A DNA stretch of 64,000 bases from Caldibacillus thermoamylovorans. Its GTDB lineage: Bacteria > Bacillota > Bacilli > Bacillales > Caldibacillaceae. The notes beneath the pieces were generated by a model. That model ran no database searches, was not told the DNA's origin, and saw nothing but the letters and a program-made list of their open reading frames with translations. The stretch covers positions 124,001 through 188,000 of the forward strand of contig NZ_CCRF01000061.1 of the NCBI RefSeq assembly GCF_000751775.1. Direction: 5' to 3'. Of this stretch, positions 55,180 to 63,193 are shown piece after piece; positions within the stretch are counted from its first letter, which is position 1; each line of letters begins with the position of its first letter. A program made the translations under genes and the position numbers.

Positions 55180-56484
55180 TTATTTTGATATGATTTCATG
55201 AATTAAAGGCGGTGGTGATATTTTGGAATGAGAGATTTTGATGCTATGATATAAAAGATTTTTTACTTCCTCGATATTTTCCGAATTCGAGTAGATTGTT
55301 AAGATTGATTCACCTTGTTCAATTGGGTCACCAACTTTTTTATTTAGAACAATTCCGACGGCTAAATCAATCTTGGATTCTTTTGTTTCTCGTCCTGCCC
55401 CTAATTGCATGGCAGCAAGTCCGATTTTATCCGCCATCATTTTTTCAATCCAGCCGGACGCCTTTGCCGGTAGTTCTATTTTATATTTTGCTTGCGGCAG
55501 TTTTTCCAGATCATCAATACATGTTGCATCCCCGCCTTGAGAAGTAATAAATGATTTCATCTTCTCTAATGCTTTTCCTGATTGAATAGCAGAGATAAGC
55601 ATTTGCCTTGCTTCATCAACGGATTCCGCTTTTTTAGCTAAATAGACCATTTGACTGCCCAAAGTTAAACAGAGCTCTGTCAAATCTTGGGGCCCTGTTC
55701 CTTTTAACGTCGCAATTGCCTCTTTCACTTCCAGCGCATTCCCGATTGCAAAGCCGAGCGGTTGATCCATATCTGAAATAACAGCCATTGTTTTTCTGCC
55801 TACACTGTTACCAATCTCAACCATCGTCTCAGCAAGCTCTTTTGCATCTGCGACATTTTTCATAAACGCACCGGAGCCAACTTTTACATCCAGTACGATA
55901 CAATCCGCTCCGGCTGCAATTTTTTTACTCATTATCGAGCTGGCAATTAATGGAATACTATTGACGGTCCCCGTTACATCCCGCAGTGCATACAGTTTTT
56001 TATCTGCCGGTGTTAAATTTCCGCTTTGACCAACTACTGCAATTTTTTGCTCGTTAACAAGTTGAATAAATTCATCCTTCGTTAGCTCTACATGAAATCC
56101 CGGAAACGATTCCAGTTTATCAATGGTTCCGCCGGTATGACCGAGACCGCGACCGCTCATTTTCGCAACCGGGACACCGACGGAAGCGACAAGCGGCCCT
56201 AATACTAAAGTTGTTGTATCTCCTACACCGCCGGTAGAATGTTTATCTACTTTGATTCCTTCAATTTTTGACAGATCGACTTGATCACCTGAATGGACCA
56301 TTGACATTGTTAAATCTTTTCGTTCACGATGATTCATCCCTTGAAAATAAATAGCCATTAATAAAGCGCTCGCTTGATAATCGGGAATTGTTCCGTCTGT
56401 GTAGCCTTTAATGAAAAACTGAATCTCTTCCGTTGTCAGTTCATAACCATCCCGCTTTTTTTCAATAATATCAATCATTCTCAT
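55180..56484 (-). CDS. pdp: Pyrimidine-nucleoside phosphorylase
   Basis: This 434-aa enzyme phosphorolyses thymidine, deoxyuridine and uridine. The family signature region [19 protein letters not shown] is near residue 108, [13 protein letters not shown] near 82 binds phosphate, and SRKxG-like [12 protein letters not shown] is near 188. ATG 56484 is correctly spaced from GGTGAAAA; a TTG one codon earlier is not needed. It follows deoB, so base salvage feeds deoxyribose-1-phosphate to DeoB. The purine phosphorylase usually found here is absent. Confidence 0.95.
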   Translation of the reverse strand: MRMIDIIEKKRDGYELTTEEIQFFIKGYTDGTIPDYQASALLMAIYFQGMNHRERKDLTMSMVHSGDQVDLSKIEGIKVDKHSTGGVGDTTTLVLGPLVASVGVPVAKMSGRGLGHTGGTIDKLESFPGFHVELTKDEFIQLVNEQKIAVVGQSGNLTPADKKLYALRDVTGTVNSIPLIASSIMSKKIAAGADCIVLDVKVGSGAFMKNVADAKELAETMVEIGNSVGRKTMAVISDMDQPLGFAIGNALEVKEAIATLKGTGPQDLTELCLTLGSQMVYLAKKAESVDEARQMLISAIQSGKALEKMKSFITSQGGDATCIDDLEKLPQAKYKIELPAKASGWIEKMMADKIGLAAMQLGAGRETKESKIDLAVGIVLNKKVGDPIEQGESILTIYSNSENIEEVKNLLYHSIKISHSKISPPPLIHEIISK

Positions 56485-56510
56485 CAATTTTCACCGTCCT
56501 GGCATCTTTT

Positions 56511-56618
56511 TTCAGCTAATAGGAAAGTATAAATTTTTCAATTTCTACTTTCCTAACGCATAAGTGCACTGAAAGACTTCGGTAGCATTACCTCGCAAGC
56601 GAAAATGTTTTTTCGCTG
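56511..56618. repeat. R2-associated mosaic between deoB and pdp
   Basis: It contains AGGAAAGTATAAATTTTTCA, CTACTTTCCTAACGCATAAG and AGTGCACTG, pieces shared with about 4318-4355, plus a perfect AGCGAAAA/TTTTCGCT hairpin (56598-56617). No gene is present. Confidence 0.55.
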
Positions 56619-56670
56619 AACTACGGCTCTGCTCTTGCCTAAAGGCTCGGCAATCGCCGAGTTTTCTTTA
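56619..56670. repeat. R2 extended module, inverted copy
   Basis: Read on the minus strand it gives AAAGAAAACTCGGCGATTGC and CGAGCCTTTAGGCAAGAGCA, then GAGCCGTAGTT, almost identical to 4214-4264 on the plus strand. The AACTCGGCGATTGCCGAG part sits 18 nt after the deoB stop and may act as its terminator or attenuator before pdp. Confidence 0.75.
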
Positions 56671-56688
56671 AACTTACTAATAAAAAAT

Positions 56689-57873
56689 CTAAGCTTGAAT
56701 TTCTTTAAGAAAACTTTTTCCATACTCGGGTGCTTTTACTGAAAAGTTTTCGGCAATCGAAGCACCAATATCAGCAAATGTTTCCCGGACCGGTAAAGCT
56801 TTGCCTCCGTTCATTCGCGGTGAGTAAATTAATAATGGTACATATTCACGAGTATGGTCGGTCCCCGGGTGGATTGGGTCATTTCCATGATCCGCTGTTA
56901 TAATTAAAAGGTCGTCATCCGTTAATTTTTCCAATACTTCCGGTAACCGAGCATCGTATTCTTCCAATGCTTTTCCGTAACCAAGCGGATCTCTGCGATG
57001 ACCATAGAGCGCATCAAAATCGACTAAATTCAAGAAGCTAAGACCGGTAAAGTCCATTTCAAGGGAATCGAGTAATTTATCCATTCCGTCCATATTCGAT
57101 TTTGTCCGGATGGCTTTTGTTACACCTTCTCCGGCATAAATATCCGAAATCTTTCCAAGAGCGATTACATCAAAGCCGCTGTCCTTCAATTCATTCATGA
57201 CTGTCCGTCCAAACGGTTTTAATGCATAGTCGTGTCGGTTCGCTGTCCGTGTGAAATTTCCCGGTGTTCCGATAAATGGCCGGGCAATGATTCGTCCCAC
57301 TTTATACTCATCAGACAAAGTGAGTTCGCGACAAATTTCACATATTTGATAAAGTTCATCTAAAGGAACAATTTCCTCATGAGCGGCGATTTGGAGTACC
57401 GGGTCTGCAGAAGTATATACAATCAATGCTCCTGTTTCCATATGTTCCTTTCCTAATTCTTTTATAATTTCGGTACCGCTTGCCGGCTTATTCCCAATGA
57501 CTTTTCTTCCCGTTCGTTTTTCTATCTCATCAATTAATTCTTTAGGGAATCCATTTGGAAAAACTTTAAATGGTGTTTGAATGTTAAGGCCCATAATTTC
57601 CCAATGGCCTGTCATCGTGTCTTTTCCACGTGAAGCCTCTTTCATTTTTGTATAAAAACCTAATGGATTTTCTTGTTTGGGAACTCCTTTAATTTCCCGT
57701 ATGTTACTTAAACCGAGTTTGGCCATATTCGGCATATTTAAACCGTTCATCTTTTCAGCAATATGTCCTAATGTATCCGCACCTTTATCTCCAAATTGCT
57801 CGGCATCCGGTGCTTCCCCAATCCCGACAGAATCCATGACAATAAGAAATATGCGTTTGTAGTTTTTTTCCAT
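56689..57873 (-). CDS. deoB: Phosphopentomutase
   Basis: This 394-aa alkaline-phosphatase-superfamily enzyme interconverts (deoxy)ribose 1- and 5-phosphate. The metal and active-site motifs are [13 protein letters not shown] near residue 13 and the phospho-Thr in [12 protein letters not shown] near 86. TADHGNDP near 332 and [12 protein letters not shown] near 343 follow. ATG follows AAGGAGG. It starts the deoB-pdp pair downstream of xerD, as drm does in B. subtilis. Confidence 0.95.
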   Translation of the reverse strand: MEKNYKRIFLIVMDSVGIGEAPDAEQFGDKGADTLGHIAEKMNGLNMPNMAKLGLSNIREIKGVPKQENPLGFYTKMKEASRGKDTMTGHWEIMGLNIQTPFKVFPNGFPKELIDEIEKRTGRKVIGNKPASGTEIIKELGKEHMETGALIVYTSADPVLQIAAHEEIVPLDELYQICEICRELTLSDEYKVGRIIARPFIGTPGNFTRTANRHDYALKPFGRTVMNELKDSGFDVIALGKISDIYAGEGVTKAIRTKSNMDGMDKLLDSLEMDFTGLSFLNLVDFDALYGHRRDPLGYGKALEEYDARLPEVLEKLTDDDLLIITADHGNDPIHPGTDHTREYVPLLIYSPRMNGGKALPVRETFADIGASIAENFSVKAPEYGKSFLKEIQA

Positions 57874-57986
57874 TTCGTTTCCTCCTTATTTGACAATACA
57901 TTATTTATTCAGAAGGTAGTATATGTATTTTTAAACACTACTAATTATTATAGAACATTTTTACCGACATTAATATAATTCTCACA

Positions 57987-58052
57987 AAAAATAAGGCGCC
58001 ACATAAAAAGCATTTGAATATTAGCTTAGCCAAAAAAGGCGCTACCTTATAA
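57987..58052. repeat. Hairpin pair in the xerD-deoB gap
   Basis: ATAAGGCGCC (57991-58000) and GGCGCTACCTTAT (58038-58050) are inverted with a 2-nt bulge. On the minus strand both arms are followed by poly-U (CCTTTTTT and CCTTATTTTTT). They form the distal part of the stack of terminator-like units after xerD. The 302-bp gap holds no gene. Confidence 0.5.
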
Positions 58053-58074
58053 CACCATTGCTCAGTCGTCCCTC

Positions 58075-58109
58075 AAAAAATAAGCAGCCTTCTTATCGAA
58101 ATTTTGCTT
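58075..58109 (-). terminator. Second terminator-like hairpin after xerD
   Basis: AAGCA and TGCTT form a short stem with a long loop, ending GGCTGCTTATTTTTTG on the minus strand. The 3' part repeats the first xerD terminator (GGCGGCTTATTTTTTTT). Confidence 0.5.
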
Positions 58110-58126
58110 GATATTAATATCATCTT

Positions 58127-58158
58127 CAAAAAAAATAAGCCGCCTCCTTTAGCAGCTT
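58127..58158 (-). terminator. xerD terminator
   Basis: On the minus strand AAGCTGC pairs with GCGGCTT (one G-T) around TAAAGGAG and is followed by ATTTTTTTT. It lies 17 nt after the xerD stop. Confidence 0.85.
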
Positions 58159-58175
58159 TTCACGTTTTACATCAC

Positions 58176-59075
58176 TTATGCACGGGGATGAAATTGGTTA
58201 TATACATCCTTTAACCTAGTTTTTGTTACATGTGTGTAGATTTGTGTTGTAGATATATCGGAATGACCTAATAACTCTTGAACAGAGCGTAAATCCGCAC
58301 CATTTTCTAATAAATGAGTAGCAAAAGAATGTCGTAACGTATGAGGTGTCAATTCCTTTTCAATGCCGGCTTTAACCGCCATTTGTTTTAAAATTTTCCA
58401 AAATCCTTGTCTCGATAAACGTTGACCATGGTGATTCATAAAAAGCGAATCCGTTTTATTCTTTTGATTAATTAACTTTGGTCTTGCTTTTTCTAAATAT
58501 TCCTTTAAAGCCTCTGTTGCCATTTTCCCAATTGGAATAATCCGCTCCTTATTCCCTTTTCCGAGACAGCGAACAAAGCCAAGTGACAAATGGACATCGT
58601 TTATATTTAAGTTGACTAATTCACTGACGCGCATACCGGTTGCATACATTAGTTCCAACATCGCCTTATCCCGTAAGCCAAGTGTCGTTGTCAAATCCGG
58701 TGTATTTAAAAGCGTGTCAACCTCATCGGTATTCAGTACTTTCGGCAACTTTAATTCGGGATGAGGTGTCTCAATATGCACTGTCGGATCATGATCAACG
58801 ATTTTATCAAGAATCAGAAAATGATGGAATGACCGGATCGAAGCAATATGTCTGGCAATTGTTCGTGCCGATTTTCCCTCGTCTTTTAAACAGCTTAAAA
58901 ACTGCATAATATGTACCCGTGTCACATGATTTATATCGGTTATTTGTAATTTTGTTTCTATAAAAATAAGATAGGCTGATATATCCCGTCGGTAAGATTG
59001 AATGGTATTTTCCGCTAATCCTTTCTCAACGATTAGATAATGCAAAAAATCCTTTAAATAGTCTTTCACATACAT
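58176..59075 (-). CDS. xerD: Tyrosine recombinase XerD
   Basis: This 299-aa recombinase resolves chromosome dimers at dif with a partner. An N-terminal SAM-like DNA-binding domain (about 1-90) precedes the catalytic domain. That domain has Arg in [12 protein letters not shown] near residue 150, Lys near 175, [12 protein letters not shown] near 245 (H and R), [14 protein letters not shown] near 268 and the nucleophile Tyr. The start shares one base with the yqzK stop (TAATG). The fur-yqzK-xerD-deoB order is as in B. subtilis (ripX). Confidence 0.95.
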   Translation of the reverse strand: MYVKDYLKDFLHYLIVEKGLAENTIQSYRRDISAYLIFIETKLQITDINHVTRVHIMQFLSCLKDEGKSARTIARHIASIRSFHHFLILDKIVDHDPTVHIETPHPELKLPKVLNTDEVDTLLNTPDLTTTLGLRDKAMLELMYATGMRVSELVNLNINDVHLSLGFVRCLGKGNKERIIPIGKMATEALKEYLEKARPKLINQKNKTDSLFMNHHGQRLSRQGFWKILKQMAVKAGIEKELTPHTLRHSFATHLLENGADLRSVQELLGHSDISTTQIYTHVTKTRLKDVYNQFHPRA

Positions 59076-59299
59076 TACTCCCCGCTCAAATAAAACATAA
59101 TCAATCTGTCATACCATGAATGCTCGCTTTCAATCCCATCGGAAGCCACTTTTACCGCTTTTCCCTCCGGCTCTTCGTATCGTTGGTGATTTTGATACTC
59201 CTCACTTATCCACATAATAGCATAATAAAATAAAATCGTACATCCCGTGAATAAAATAAACACTTTTAATGTTTGAATAAATAATTTAACATATTTCAT
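59075..59299 (-). CDS. yqzK: YqzK, small membrane protein
   Basis: This 74-aa protein begins [20 protein letters not shown]. It has one helix (residues 8-27) and an acidic then aromatic tail ending [16 protein letters not shown] 59299 follows GAGGAACG, and longer in-frame sequence is not coding-like. It sits between fur and xerD, with a one-base overlap to xerD. Function unknown, but the linkage is conserved. Confidence 0.85.
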   Translation of the reverse strand: MKYVKLFIQTLKVFILFTGCTILFYYAIMWISEEYQNHQRYEEPEGKAVKVASDGIESEHSWYDRLIMFYLSGE

Positions 59300-59388
59300 C
59301 GTTCCTCGCACCTTTATCTCCAATGTTTGTCCACTAGTACAACTTATGCCAGGAATGATGAATTTTATACACAAAAATTAATGGCGGT

Positions 59389-59420
59389 ATGATTTTCGTC
59401 GCCAGGTTGGTTTCTTATAC
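59389..59420. repeat. Short dispersed repeat R3, copy 2
   Basis: ATGATTTTCGTCGCCAGGTT and GGTTTCTTATAC match 16589-16622 at about 26 of 33 positions. It lies between yqzK and the fur terminator. Confidence 0.5.
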
Positions 59421-59423
59421 GAA

Positions 59424-59460
59424 AAAGAAAGAAAAAAACAATGAGTACATTCCCATTGTT
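59424..59460 (-). terminator. fur terminator
   Basis: AACAATG and CATTGTT form a 7-bp stem with a 10-nt loop, followed on the minus strand by TTTTTCTTTC. It lies 18 nt after the fur stop. Confidence 0.85.
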
Positions 59461-59478
59461 CGACTTTATAAATATAAA

Positions 59479-59928
59479 TTAACTTTTCCCCTTTTTTTGG
59501 CAATTTTTACATATACCGTGAAAGGTGAGACGATGATCTTTTACAATAAAATTCCACTTTTCCTCTACAATCGCTTCAACATCATCAAGTAAATCTTCCT
59601 GTATCTCTTCTACTGAACCACATTCAATACATACAAGATGATGATGGAAATGGGCTGCCCCTTCTTTTCGTAAATCATAACGGGAAACGCCATCGCCGAA
59701 ATTAATCTTATCAACTACCTTTAATTCCGTTAATAATTCTAACGTACGATAAACTGTCGCAAGTCCGATCTCAGGTGACTTTTCTTTAACGAGGAGGTAA
59801 ACGTCTTCTGCACTTAAGTGATCCTCTTCATTTTCCAGCAATACCCGGACAGTTGCTTCTCTTTGTGGAGTTAATTTATAGCTTGATGTGTGCAACATCT
59901 TTTTTATTTTCTCAAGGCGATTTTCCAT
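59479..59928 (-). CDS. fur: Ferric uptake regulator Fur (Fur/PerR/Zur family)
   Basis: This 149-aa metalloregulator has a winged helix (residues 15-85, YKLTPQREATVRVLLE; IGLATVYRTLELL). The metal and dimer domain has HFHHHLVCIECG near residue 92 and CKNCQKKG at the C-terminus, which supply the structural Zn Cys pairs. Position with yqzK-xerD and spoIIM identifies Fur rather than PerR or Zur. ATG follows GGGAGGGG. A PerR-like box and AT palindromes lie upstream, which fits PerR control of fur in B. subtilis. Confidence 0.92.
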   Translation of the reverse strand: MENRLEKIKKMLHTSSYKLTPQREATVRVLLENEEDHLSAEDVYLLVKEKSPEIGLATVYRTLELLTELKVVDKINFGDGVSRYDLRKEGAAHFHHHLVCIECGSVEEIQEDLLDDVEAIVEEKWNFIVKDHRLTFHGICKNCQKKGKS

Positions 59929-59960
59929 ACATATTGCCCCTCCCTCGCCAATGTATACTC

Positions 59961-59988
59961 ATTATATCAAAAGATGAGAGAGTTGCAA
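59961..59988 (-). promoter_or_regulatory. Sigma-A promoter of fur
   Basis: On the minus strand TTGCAA (59988-59983) and a perfect TATAAT (59966-59961) are separated by 16 nt, about 35 nt before the fur start. Confidence 0.7.
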
Positions 59989-59992
59989 ACTA

Positions 59993-60027
59993 AAATAATT
60001 ATAAATTGTAATTTATAATCATTATTA
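59993..60027. promoter_or_regulatory. PerR-box-like operator and AT palindrome upstream of fur
   Basis: TTATAATCATTATTA (60013-60027) matches the PerR consensus TTATAATNATTATAA at all but one defined position. An overlapping inverted repeat, ATTATAAATT-GT-AATTTATAAT, covers 59998-60019, directly upstream of the fur -35. Confidence 0.55.
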
Positions 60028-60068
60028 ATTGATAATCAATTGATGACACCTGTTTCACTAAAAACATA

Positions 60069-60704
60069 TTACAGGGATAATAGGCTTCTCATTAAATACG
60101 GCGTAAAATAACCCTCTACAAAAGCAGCCAAACCTAAAAGGAGAATTGCTGCGCCAAAGAACATGCAGTATTTGACTAACATTGGGGCAATCGGCTGGTA
60201 AATGGATTTTACAAATAATTTTTTTATTAATTGTAAAGCAAACGAAACGGAAATAACCGCAACAACGATAAATACCGGGATAATAATTAAATTTTGCGGC
60301 AATACGGAAACAAATGATAACAAAAATCCTTTCCAACCCATTTGCTGGACAAAAAATCCGATTGTAAAACCGATCACCATGCCTTTAAGAAATAACAGCA
60401 AAAGAATAATCGGCAGACCAATCATCGTAATACCTAAGATCCACATCAGCCCGATATATTTGCTGTTATAGCTTAATGAATGTAAAAAAATTTCTTTTGG
60501 TGCTAAAACTTCTCCTGATTTCAGCTGGGAGAAAAATTCATTGATAAAGTAAAATAAATCATCTTTTTGAGTCGTGCTCAAACTATTAACAACAATTGCA
60601 CCAAAAATAACGCCCATAATGAGTAACACGGTATGAAAAATATAAAACGAGGAATATTGTTCAATATGATTTGTTATAAAATTGGACCGCCACCGCTTCT
60701 TCAT
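60069..60704 (-). CDS. spoIIM: Stage II sporulation protein M
   Basis: This 211-aa polytopic protein is part of the SpoIIDMP machine that dissolves septal peptidoglycan and drives engulfment. Five helices are visible, with MGWKGFLLSFVSVLPQNLI-type conserved loops near residue 128. ATG 60704 (MKKRWRSNF) follows GGAGGAAG; upstream in-frame sequence is not conserved. It lies between fur and yqxK as in B. subtilis. Confidence 0.93.
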   Translation of the reverse strand: MKKRWRSNFITNHIEQYSSFYIFHTVLLIMGVIFGAIVVNSLSTTQKDDLFYFINEFFSQLKSGEVLAPKEIFLHSLSYNSKYIGLMWILGITMIGLPIILLLLFLKGMVIGFTIGFFVQQMGWKGFLLSFVSVLPQNLIIIPVFIVVAVISVSFALQLIKKLFVKSIYQPIAPMLVKYCMFFGAAILLLGLAAFVEGYFTPYLMRSLLSL

Positions 60705-60925
60705 TCTTCTTCCTCCTTCAAAACACTTACTAGATTGTATGAAGGAGGGAAAGGAAGTATTCAAAATTTGATAGAGTATTTTTTTCAAGTGAAATGGTGG
60801 AATATTATGAAGACAGTGACGCGGCGATGTTCGAAATATTTCAGCCGCATATTAAACGACAACTCCGGGTTCGTTAACAAATAATTTTTTCGAAACTCGG
60901 CTATTAACGGTTGAAAAAGAAGTCC

Positions 60926-62095
60926 TTACTCCTCCTCTTTTATTTTCCCGTAACGACCTCCGCCACCGGCATGTAAAGACAATGTTCCTTCTCTGGCTTT
61001 TAATATCAATTGAGCCGTTTTTTCCGGAAGTATTTCTCGTAATTCTTCTAAAGTTGCATCGTGAATGATTACCATTTCGGTACCAAATTTCTTCAGCAAT
61101 TTTTTTAACGTTTTGGGACCAATCCCGGGTAAAAACTCCAATGGTACTTGATGTATGTACGGCGGCCGGTCGGGATAGCTCTCTGCATCAGATAATTCTT
61201 TAATCCGATCGGCCACCCCCTTTGTTACATTCTTGGAGCCGCAACTCGGGCACTGATCGATGCCGGGTTTTACCGGGGTCAGACATTTGGCGCAAGTTGT
61301 CTCATGATATTTTCCTAAGAGCGGATCCAGACCGTAATTTGCTAATATTTTTCGTCCGTCTCTAGCAGTTAATGCCTTCTCAAACTCAGAAAAGCTCGGA
61401 TGATCCAATAACAAGGCTTGATACTCCCTTGCGATTTTCGGCAAGGAATGTGCATCGGAATTCGTCACATATGAATAACGATGCAATTGACTTAAGTGAT
61501 CGGCCATTTCCGTATCACTGCTTAATCCCAGTTCAATCGCATCGATAAGCTCAGGGTCAAATACTTGATCCAGTCGTTGTTTTACACCCTTGCCAAATAA
61601 ACTTTTAAACGGTGTAAAAACATGTGCGGGAATGAACAAGCCGCCAAGTTCTTTTACTTTTTTTTGCAATTCCCGTCCCTGTGTATAAACCCGCTGTGAA
61701 CTGAGGTGGATATTTTTTAATTGTGTCGTTAACCAACTTGAGAAATCTTTTAATTTTTCTATACTTGGCAAAAAACAGAGCACATGGATCGGGCCATCAC
61801 ATGACAGATCATAGATTTCCAACTCACTGCCGGGAATTAACGTCGTTTTCCCTTGAAATAGCAGACCACCGTCTTCCATCGGTTGCAAATCCCCGATTTC
61901 AATGAGAGCTTCCATTTCTTCTATCACTTCGGGGGAGTGGCAGTCAATAACGCCGACCATATCGATTCCCTTTAAATTTTTTGCCACATATAAAATATTC
62001 GATAATGTTAAAGTTTTAGACCCGGTAATTTTGACGGCACGACCGGTTTCTGTCCTTCCGATATGAATATGCATATCAGCAAAATAACGCTTCAT
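60926..62095 (-). CDS. yqxK: YqxK, endonuclease Q family PHP protein
   Basis: This 389-aa protein has an N-terminal PHP metal-dependent domain (ADMHIHIG near residue 6; DCHSPEV near 50; NSDAHSLPKI near 207). A zinc ribbon (CAKCLTPVKPGIDQCPSCGS) is near 275 and helix-hairpin-helix DNA-binding motifs (FLPGIGPKTLKKLLKKFG) near 322. Archaeal EndoQ relatives cut DNA 5' of deaminated bases, so a DNA repair role is likely. ATG 62095 follows GGAGAG at the end of nudF. It is cotranscribed with nudF. Confidence 0.88.
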   Translation of the reverse strand: MKRYFADMHIHIGRTETGRAVKITGSKTLTLSNILYVAKNLKGIDMVGVIDCHSPEVIEEMEALIEIGDLQPMEDGGLLFQGKTTLIPGSELEIYDLSCDGPIHVLCFLPSIEKLKDFSSWLTTQLKNIHLSSQRVYTQGRELQKKVKELGGLFIPAHVFTPFKSLFGKGVKQRLDQVFDPELIDAIELGLSSDTEMADHLSQLHRYSYVTNSDAHSLPKIAREYQALLLDHPSFSEFEKALTARDGRKILANYGLDPLLGKYHETTCAKCLTPVKPGIDQCPSCGSKNVTKGVADRIKELSDAESYPDRPPYIHQVPLEFLPGIGPKTLKKLLKKFGTEMVIIHDATLEELREILPEKTAQLILKAREGTLSLHAGGGGRYGKIKEEE

Positions 62096-62097
62096 TC

Positions 62098-62646
62098 TTA
62101 TCTCTCCATTGTTTTTATAAGTTGCCAATATTGAACGGCATAAATCGATTTCGCATCATAAATTTTTTGTTCCTTGATTAATTGCTGTACTTCTTCATAA
62201 GATACTTCAAGCAGGTTGACAAATTCATCATCATCTAAGTGAAGATGACTATTTTTTTTCAATCCTTTTGCCAGGAAAATATGCAGCAGTTCATCGCTGA
62301 AACCCGGTGATGTATAAAATGACGTAACATGTTCAATTTGCTCACATGTATAGCCGGTTTCTTCTCCCAATTCTCTTTTAGCACACTCGATCGGATCTTC
62401 ACCTTTTTCCAGTTTCCCGGCCGGAATCTCGATAAGTAAATGTTCTAAAGGTTTCCGAAATTGCTCAACCATTATCATTTTATCTTCATCCGTAATGGCG
62501 ATGACAGCTACCGCCCCCGGGTGTTCGACGATTTCCCTTGTACTTGTATTCCCGTTCGGCAATTTCACTTCATCGACATGCAGGGAAATAATTTTCCCTT
62601 CAAATATCGTTTCCCGTTTTATCGTTTTTTCTTCATATGTATTCAT
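62098..62646 (-). CDS. nudF: ADP-ribose pyrophosphatase (Nudix)
   Basis: This 182-aa enzyme hydrolyses ADP-ribose to AMP and ribose 5-phosphate. The Nudix box spans residues 83-105 (GKLEKGEDPIECAKRELGEE and TGY). GRE-like TSTREIVEHPGAVAV precedes it. ATG 62646 follows GGAGG, and an ATG eight codons upstream is not supported. It is divergent from mciZ. Confidence 0.94.
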   Translation of the reverse strand: MNTYEEKTIKRETIFEGKIISLHVDEVKLPNGNTSTREIVEHPGAVAVIAITDEDKMIMVEQFRKPLEHLLIEIPAGKLEKGEDPIECAKRELGEETGYTCEQIEHVTSFYTSPGFSDELLHIFLAKGLKKNSHLHLDDDEFVNLLEVSYEEVQQLIKEQKIYDAKSIYAVQYWQLIKTMER

Positions 62647-62749
62647 CTTTTTTCCTCCAGTTCTTTTCAAACAGTATCTTTCATATAGTTTAGCATAGTT
62701 TTATTTCTGTGGAAGAAAAATAAACAGACAAAAATAAGAGGTGGTGCAG

Positions 62750-62944
62750 ATGAAAAGAGTAGTTTTATCAGGAAAAATATGGGAAGTTCGTAATTTGTTA
62801 AACGTATATGGGAAAAGATACACATATGTTACTGAGTGGATTGACGGGATGGAAAGCAATGGGAAACGCCGAAATTCGGAAGTAACTTACGCGACCATTT
62901 ATCCGTTTCCAAAAAAACCGTTGATGGGGGGAGAAAAAATATAA
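62750..62944 (+). CDS. mciZ: MciZ, mother-cell inhibitor of FtsZ, with C-terminal extension
   Basis: This 64-aa protein's first 35 residues (MKRVVLSGKIWEVRNLLNVY, GKRYTYVTEWIDGM) align closely with B. subtilis MciZ (VVLVGKAWEIRAKLKEYG, then FQYVKDWI). MciZ is a 40-aa sigma-E-controlled peptide that caps FtsZ filaments in the mother cell. Here about 27 extra residues follow, basic and Pro-rich (KRRNSEVTYATIYPFPKKPL). ATG 62750 follows AAGAGGTGG. It is divergent from nudF; an R1 repeat begins at its stop codon, so the extension could partly come from it. Confidence 0.82.
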   Translation: MKRVVLSGKIWEVRNLLNVYGKRYTYVTEWIDGMESNGKRRNSEVTYATIYPFPKKPLMGGEKI

Positions 62945-63087
62945 GGTGAAACGTCCATTTCTGGAGGTTTTCTTCATCCCCACGGATGGTTAGTTGAACC
63001 AGTCGGATGCATACGGCCTTTCTTCTTTGAAAACTTGATGAGGTTGGGTGTTACTACCCGTTAAGGTGGGATAAGGTGAAACTTCCA
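62941..63087. repeat. R1 element, copy D, with head-to-tail junction
   Basis: A unit from GGTGAAACGTCCATTTCTGG to ACCCGTTAAGGTGGGATAA is followed at once by a new GGTGAAACTTCC start. The 5' hairpin CCATTTCTGG with CCACGGATGG keeps pairing through G-T pairs and a single mismatch. Its first bases overlap the mciZ stop codon. Confidence 0.75.
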
Positions 63088-63193
63088 TTCCTTTTTTCAC
63101 TTTTATTTTGTCCTTCCGATGGTGAAACTCTTTGGCTGTTCTTTTTTCTTCAATCATATTAAAATAGAAAAAAGAATAGAAAGGTTGATGGAT

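Noticed and set aside
60058-60336. Second minus-strand frame at the end of spoIIM
   Set aside because: Shifted frame of spoIIM with scattered Cys and no start signal.
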